Source: CAZTGZ01 sp044339595 (lineage in GTDB: Bacteria > Bacteroidota > Bacteroidia > NS11-12g > UBA9320). Taken from it: a stretch of 10,417 nt of DNA. The stretch spans positions 1-10,417 of the forward strand of contig JBIIVF010000087.1 of the NCBI GenBank assembly GCA_044339595.1, in the 5' to 3' direction. Every line of letters begins with the position of its first letter. Position 1 is the first letter of the stretch. The notes below the pieces were generated by a model. That model had not been told where the DNA came from. It saw nothing but the letters and a program-made list of their open reading frames with translations, and ran no database searches. Both the position numbers and the translations under genes were made by a program. This document shows, in pieces, positions 5,827 through 10,417 of this stretch.

Positions 5827-5849
5827 ATTTTAAATCCGGAATTTCGAAG

Positions 5850-5882
5850 CAAATGTACACATTCTAATTTTTATGATTGAAA
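5850..5882 (-). promoter_or_regulatory. queD promoter
   Basis: Read on the minus strand, TACATTTG (plus 5850-5857) matches TAnnTTTG exactly. A TTTC (5879-5882), one base from the -33 TTTG element, lies 21 bp upstream. The box ends 23 bp before the queD ATG at 5826, giving an ordinary short leader. Confidence 0.55.
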
Positions 5883-5921
5883 GCCGCGTTTGATTGAACA
5901 ACGGCTCTGATTTTTTTCAAC

Positions 5922-5954
5922 AAAAAAGCCCTGTAACTTCATGCTACAGGGCTT
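5922..5954 (-). terminator. Intrinsic terminator of the large nucleotidase gene
   Basis: Perfect 10-bp arms AAGCCCTGTA (5926-5935) and TACAGGGCTT (5945-5954) enclose a 9-nt loop. On the minus strand the stem is followed by a run of six T (plus A-run 5922-5927, of which two bases are in the stem). It starts about 20 bp past the stop codon at 5975, the textbook position for ending that transcript and insulating queD. Confidence 0.88.
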
Positions 5955-5974
5955 AATCAAATATTAACAGTAGT

Positions 5975-8900
5975 TTAGTTCTTTAAGAATCGCACACTTC
6001 CATTTTCGGTGCGGAAGAAATAGATTCCTTTGTTCAGCGACTGAATGTTCAATGCCTCCTCAGGCCCCACTTTACCGTTCATCACAATTCTGCCTGAAAC
6101 ATCGCTGATGGTATAGTTCACGATCTCAGAAGTTGCAGATTTAACGAACAGATATTCGTTGGCCGGATTAGGATATAGACTAAAGCCGTTCACAAATTGG
6201 GCATTCACAGATCCTGTAGGCTCTTTGTAACGCACCAATTTGATATTATTCGCAGAAATAGCTTGAATAGAGTCACCCAATTCGCGGTAAGCTCTAACGG
6301 TCCATTTCAACACAATTGAATCTCCGAGTTGAATACCAAATCCTTGCAAAACCGAACTGATGGTTCCGGATGTAAGGGTCAGTTTGGTATCTGCACCGCT
6401 GTTGTCAGAACTGATTCTCAACAATGGACTGCTGAAATTTCCGGTTGGAAGATCCGCAAACCAACGGTAAGAAGTCGCATTGGCAGAAGTTTCCCAAGTG
6501 ATTTGAATAGGAGTGTTATCGCCATCCTTCACAACCACACGGGCATCAGGAGAAGGGGTAAGCAATCCGAATACACCCAATGGAGGGAATTGTGGAATGA
6601 TATCGGCTTTGCGGGTTCCTTGTAACTGATATCCATTCAAACAACCTTGTGAAGGAGATGAACAGAATTGAATCAAGATTCCTTCAAAAGTGAACTGTCC
6701 GGTTGGAATGTTCAAAGCAGGAGCATCATCAATTTCTGTATCAGCAGAAGAGATCACACGCAAAACGGTACTGTCAGTTTTGGTGGCACCATCCCAGACA
6801 TTGTAGTTTGTGCTGGCTGCAAAGGCACCGGTTCCTTGGATTCGGAGATTCTTGATACGGATTAATTCGCTTTCATAAGCTTCTGGGTTGGCAAGCAATT
6901 GCTTCACGGTCAATTCCTGTATACGTGGCAATGGTCTGGATGAAGCCAATTTTACCACCATATTAGAAGGAGTGAAGGCTCCTGAATTCAATTGGATCTG
7001 TGCATAATTGTTGAAATCGTTGCGCGGACCTACCACTTCAATACTGTCACCAGCGACCCACTTTAGAGCAGTAATTGAATCGACCAAAGCGCCGCTAGAC
7101 TGACGAATGGCGATGGCTCCTGTTGCATCCTGAACATAGAGGAATCTTCCCCAGGCACGGGTAATCACACCACGGGTGCGAACCAATGTAGGTGCATTCA
7201 CCATTCTGGCTTCAGCGATGGTCATAACAGGGGTAGTTTCAGGGAAGATTAAATCCGGACGGGCGTTTAATAACTGAATACGTCTGTCTCCCGGGATGAT
7301 GGTATCTCTTACACTGTAAGCAGTTCCGGTTGTGTTATGTTTGTTCAACATATATTCAGCAAAGGCATCCTGCTCGCTACCAATGGCAGCAAAGGCAGAA
7401 GGACCGGCTGCTTTGATGGCAGTATCGAGGTTCACTCTTCCGGTTATCACTGCAGGGAATGGATATCCGTCTCCTCCAACCGGAGATCCGGTTCCGGAAG
7501 GATTGGCCAAAAAGTTCAAGGTAACCATTTTGTAGATACGGTTGGTATCTCCGGCAAATTGTCCGTTTCTTACCAAGGTATCTTTTCTGTTACCCAATGA
7601 ATCAATGATCACCAATGACCAAATTTTGTTTCCAACTGCTTTGGTGCTATCATAACTCAAGGCAACACCACCAATTTGTGGGAATTGACCCGGAGTGGCG
7701 CCCGGCTTAGTAGCCGCAATACCGTGTTCCAAAAGACGTTTTACGCCCGGAACGTTGGTGCTCACTATCACCAAACCATTGTTAAATCTCAATGAATTCT
7801 CTACGTCTAATTGTGAGATGTCACCGGCAAGTTTACCTGCACCGGGATTGGCTTGTGGCGCTTCCAGGATTACATTGTTTCCTACTGAATTCACATATCC
7901 AATAGCAGAACGAATTCCGCCACCATTTTTCAAGGATATTTTTACTTCAGGATCGTATTGTTTAGCGTACCAAAGGTTGGCATCAGAAGACAAATTACCC
8001 AAGTTGGTTTCTTCGGTTCTTACCAAGTTTCTTCGGCCTTCTAAGAATACCTTAGATTTTCCGATGATATTGCCATCTTTAGCATTGATAACGGTTCCCA
8101 CTGCCTGGCAAAGGGTTCTAACATGGGCTCCTTTAGTGCCGGCAACAAAGGCAGCGGCTTCGCTACCCCAAAGGCTGCTCACCATCAATGAATCACTGGC
8201 ATAAACACCATTGATTTTGTTATCAAGAGCATTGATCAACAATTTTCCGTTTTGATCGAAATCACATACAAATCTGCCAACATATTTCCATTCGCTGGTG
8301 GTATTCAGAATCACCATTGGATCGTTGTTTTTAGCTTGTGTAATGATCGGATAGGTCTCAGTTGCAGTGTGACCTGCAATCAAACGGTCATTGGCATCTG
8401 CCGTGATGTTGTGGTTACCTCCGGAAAGGATGATGTCTACGTTATTCAATAAAGGGGCAAGGGCTTTTTCGTTGGCTATTTGTTGAAGATGGGACAAAAG
8501 GATGATTTTGTTCACCCCTTCTTTGGCGATCAATGAATCAACTACCGGCTGAATGATGGCGGCAAGAGCCGGCATGTCATCCACTTGTGGACCTTTTACT
8601 GAAGTGAATCCCGGAGATGAAATCTTCGCCAATACCTGGGTAGTAGCACCTACGATACCAATTTTTTCTCCATTTCTTTCAATGATGACCGATGGAGCTA
8701 AACCTTTTTTCTGGCTGTTGCTGGTGATGTTGGTCGGTGTTTTAAAGGCTGTATCTCTTAAGATTTGAGAGGTATAGAGGTAGCTTAAGTTTACATCGTT
8801 GCTGAAATCAAGGTTACAACTTACATAAGGAAACTGTGCACCCAACCAACGTTTGTCGTTGCCACTGCTGCGGATATCCACCCCAATTTGTCCATTCAAA

Positions 8901-10417
8901 TCGGAAGTTCCTAAATCGAATTCGTGGTTTCCAAGGGCAGAAGCATTGAATCCGATGATGTTCATGATGGCTATGTCGGTGCGACCAATGGCCGGTCTCA
9001 GGGCCTGTGTTCCTCCAAAGTAAGATGAAGCTGTATTTCTTAGTGGCGTTTGCATCGATGGATCTTCACCGGCTGACAAAAAGGGTCCGGGCAAGGTATT
9101 GTCGCCCGAAGAAAGGATCAAGGTATTTACGTGATGATCTTCGAGTTTATCTACGATGGCTGCATAATAAGGAGCATCTTTTACTGCCGGTACACTGCTT
9201 TCCATATCGGATGAATGAAGAATCTGCATTTGGAATGCACTTCTGCTGTTCAACTGTATGATGGCCACCGTGCCGCTGATTTCGTTTGAAACCAACAATA
9301 AATCTTTTCCGTTTGGACTGGCAGAAGCTGGTACGAAGACCAATCCTTCAGGCCCCAGATCGCCAACGGTAGATAATGTTCCTGAACCGGGTGTTACTGA
9401 GAAATTTCTTGTATTGATGTAGTTCACAAAATAAGGACTCGCAGGATTCGTCACATTGTAAATCATCACACCACCGATTCTTTCTAAACCCACAAAGGCA
9501 TAAACAGAATCAAGGATTTTACCTACGGTGATGGCTTCGGGCTCAGGTCCTTTGTCGTCACTGCGGTTTTCAAGGGTATTGCTCGAATTACTGGCGTTAA
9601 AATTGGTTGGATAAAGGGCAGATGTCAACTGTTCAAGCTGATCTTTGCTGTCCCAGACCAAAGCGCCGGTGCTTCCGTTCCAAACCGAGAATGAACGCGC
9701 GCCATAGCAGAAAATCGAGTCGAATTTTCCATCTTGATTAAAATCTCCAAAAAATTTGGAAACATTCAGTCTACCCAAGGCGGTACTTGCTTTTAAGGCG
9801 GTTACATTGGCTGCACCCCCAAATTTGGCAGTGTCTACCACATAAGAAGAGCTACCGAAACGAATTTCTTCAAGATTGGCTGTACCCCAATCAGCGCGGG
9901 CGTCTCCTTCGTTGGCCGTAACCAAATAAGTCGTTCCTCCTACGTTATAACTAGAAATAGCATCGGGTTGATACATTCCGAATACAGGATAGTTGGCAAT
10001 GTTGATGGTGCCATTGTCTGCTGGATCTAATCCTTGACCGCTGATGTTATGGTCTTTAAAGCCCAAAGCAATCAATTTGGTTACCGATGCCTGAGCGATA
10101 TCCACTTCTGCGATACAGTTATTCTCCTGACAAGTTACCCAAGCGGTTCTTCCGTCTTCAGAAACGGTGATGTATTCAGGTTCGAGGTCTTCAGCAATGG
10201 TTGAGTTTCTTAAAAATGATCCTCCGGATTGAATTTTTCCGGTGATTTTAATTTTTGGATCAATAGAAGTTGAATTGAATTTGGTAAAAGTAGCTGTTTT
10301 AACATCTGATTGTGAAATCGCCGATATTCCTTTGGCTAAATCGATGATACTCACAGAACCTTCAGGGTCAATCGTATATCCATTGTTTGGTTCACCTTCA
10401 TTGGCCACCAAAACTTT
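5975..10417 (-). CDS. Secreted choice-of-anchor-I / metallophosphatase-5'-nucleotidase with T9SS sorting domain (N-terminus beyond window)
   Basis: The frame is open to the right edge ('KVLVANEGEP' runs off the window), so the gene is 5'-partial; residues are numbered from 10411. Domains in order: (1) choice-of-anchor I beta-propeller-like, ~1-390, with 'DPEGSVSIIDL' and a Ca-loop-like 'DFNQDGKFD' (223-231). (2) Calcineurin-like metallophosphatase, ~395-690: 'HSSDMESS' (399-406), 'SGDN' (435-438), 'GNHEFDLG' (494-501), 'LLSHLQQ' (638-644), 'SGGNHN' (663-668). (3) 5'-nucleotidase C-terminal domain, ~770-1025: 'ETNLGNLSSDA' (801-811), 'NGGGIRS' (829-835), 'GGDGYPF' (979-985). (4) OB-fold-like segment, ~1060-1275. 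(5) Ig/FN3-like domain, ~1280-1395. (6) Type A T9SS sorting domain, ~1405-1478 ('YPNPANE' to 'GSVRFLKN'). It probably hydrolyses nucleotides or other phosphomonoesters outside the cell or on its surface, freeing phosphate and nucleosides. Two metal motifs deviate from classical 5'-nucleotidases, so the exact substrate is open. A strong terminator follows the stop. Confidence 0.92.
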   Translation of the reverse strand, partial: KVLVANEGEPNNGYTIDPEGSVSIIDLAKGISAISQSDVKTATFTKFNSTSIDPKIKITGKIQSGGSFLRNSTIAEDLEPEYITVSEDGRTAWVTCQENNCIAEVDIAQASVTKLIALGFKDHNISGQGLDPADNGTINIANYPVFGMYQPDAISSYNVGGTTYLVTANEGDARADWGTANLEEIRFGSSSYVVDTAKFGGAANVTALKASTALGRLNVSKFFGDFNQDGKFDSIFCYGARSFSVWNGSTGALVWDSKDQLEQLTSALYPTNFNASNSSNTLENRSDDKGPEPEAITVGKILDSVYAFVGLERIGGVMIYNVTNPASPYFVNYINTRNFSVTPGSGTLSTVGDLGPEGLVFVPASASPNGKDLLLVSNEISGTVAIIQLNSRSAFQMQILHSSDMESSVPAVKDAPYYAAIVDKLEDHHVNTLILSSGDNTLPGPFLSAGEDPSMQTPLRNTASSYFGGTQALRPAIGRTDIAIMNIIGFNASALGNHEFDLGTSDLNGQIGVDIRSSGNDKRWLGAQFPYVSCNLDFSNDVNLSYLYTSQILRDTAFKTPTNITSNSQKKGLAPSVIIERNGEKIGIVGATTQVLAKISSPGFTSVKGPQVDDMPALAAIIQPVVDSLIAKEGVNKIILLSHLQQIANEKALAPLLNNVDIILSGGNHNITADANDRLIAGHTATETYPIITQAKNNDPMVILNTTSEWKYVGRFVCDFDQNGKLLINALDNKINGVYASDSLMVSSLWGSEAAAFVAGTKGAHVRTLCQAVGTVINAKDGNIIGKSKVFLEGRRNLVRTEETNLGNLSSDANLWYAKQYDPEVKISLKNGGGIRSAIGYVNSVGNNVILEAPQANPGAGKLAGDISQLDVENSLRFNNGLVIVSTNVPGVKRLLEHGIAATKPGATPGQFPQIGGVALSYDSTKAVGNKIWSLVIIDSLGNRKDTLVRNGQFAGDTNRIYKMVTLNFLANPSGTGSPVGGDGYPFPAVITGRVNLDTAIKAAGPSAFAAIGSEQDAFAEYMLNKHNTTGTAYSVRDTIIPGDRRIQLLNARPDLIFPETTPVMTIAEARMVNAPTLVRTRGVITRAWGRFLYVQDATGAIAIRQSSGALVDSITALKWVAGDSIEVVGPRNDFNNYAQIQLNSGAFTPSNMVVKLASSRPLPRIQELTVKQLLANPEAYESELIRIKNLRIQGTGAFAASTNYNVWDGATKTDSTVLRVISSADTEIDDAPALNIPTGQFTFEGILIQFCSSPSQGCLNGYQLQGTRKADIIPQFPPLGVFGLLTPSPDARVVVKDGDNTPIQITWETSANATSYRWFADLPTGNFSSPLLRISSDNSGADTKLTLTSGTISSVLQGFGIQLGDSIVLKWTVRAYRELGDSIQAISANNIKLVRYKEPTGSVNAQFVNGFSLYPNPANEYLFVKSATSEIVNYTISDVSGRIVMNGKVGPEEALNIQSLNKGIYFFRTENGSVRFLKN

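Noticed and set aside
5882..5917. AGCCG/CGGCT hairpin followed by a T-run on the plus strand
   Set aside because: It looks like a weak terminator, but no plus-strand gene ends nearby, the stem is short with a bulge, and it overlaps the queD upstream region.
7695..8204. Plus-strand ORF of 169 codons
   Set aside because: Antisense to the nucleotidase C-terminal domain, whose motifs are unmistakable.
1..10417. CRISPR arrays, tRNA or rRNA genes, a novel multi-gene defence operon
   Set aside because: I saw no regularly spaced repeat-spacer pattern, no cloverleaf-like sequence, and no cluster of co-directional unknown genes; hipBA is a known toxin-antitoxin type.

Overview
The window looks like chromosomal DNA of a Bacteroidota bacterium. 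Two proteins carry C-terminal sorting domains of the type IX secretion system (T9SS; 'YPNP' start, 'GxYxxxxxxG' end). Several genes are preceded by boxes resembling the Bacteroidota -7 promoter consensus TAnnTTTG. A typical RmuC, QueD and PhnA/YjdM are also present.

Left part (1-3279) is accessory and rearranged. The first ~68 bases hold spaced copies of a 'ggggtcaatttg' motif that resemble the multi-repeat end of an IS21-family insertion sequence. They run straight into an unidentified ORF (62-397) that has no ATG near its 5' end. A gene-poor stretch (398-712) follows, with a 32-codon signal-peptide-like start (479-577) and short direct repeats (580-613). A complete HipBA-type toxin-antitoxin operon lies on the minus strand: hipB 2298-1975, hipA 1978-713, overlapping by 4 bp. 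Just beyond it, on the plus strand, is a T9SS-sorted protein (2344-3279) with three Ig-like repeats and an intact sorting domain but no signal peptide. The simplest reading is that a secreted-protein gene has lost its 5' end, possibly through insertion of the hipBA module.

Middle part (3346-5974) is ordinary chromosome. It holds rmuC (+), a perfect-period 90-bp tandem duplication in the convergent gap, then a phnA/yjdM-like zinc-ribbon gene and queD, both on the minus strand with their own likely promoters. A strong intrinsic terminator at 5922-5954 closes the last gene.

Right part (5975-10417) is one very large minus-strand gene, cut by the right edge. It encodes a secreted, modular choice-of-anchor-I / metallophosphatase-5'-nucleotidase / OB-fold-like / Ig-like / T9SS-sorted protein, probably a surface or secreted phosphohydrolase. 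Its metal-site motifs differ from classical 5'-nucleotidases at two places.

I see no CRISPR array, no RNA gene and no multi-gene operon of novel type. The most interesting points are the apparently disrupted T9SS cargo gene around hipBA, the diverged metallophosphatase site, the 90-bp duplication and the very short promoter-to-ATG distances.
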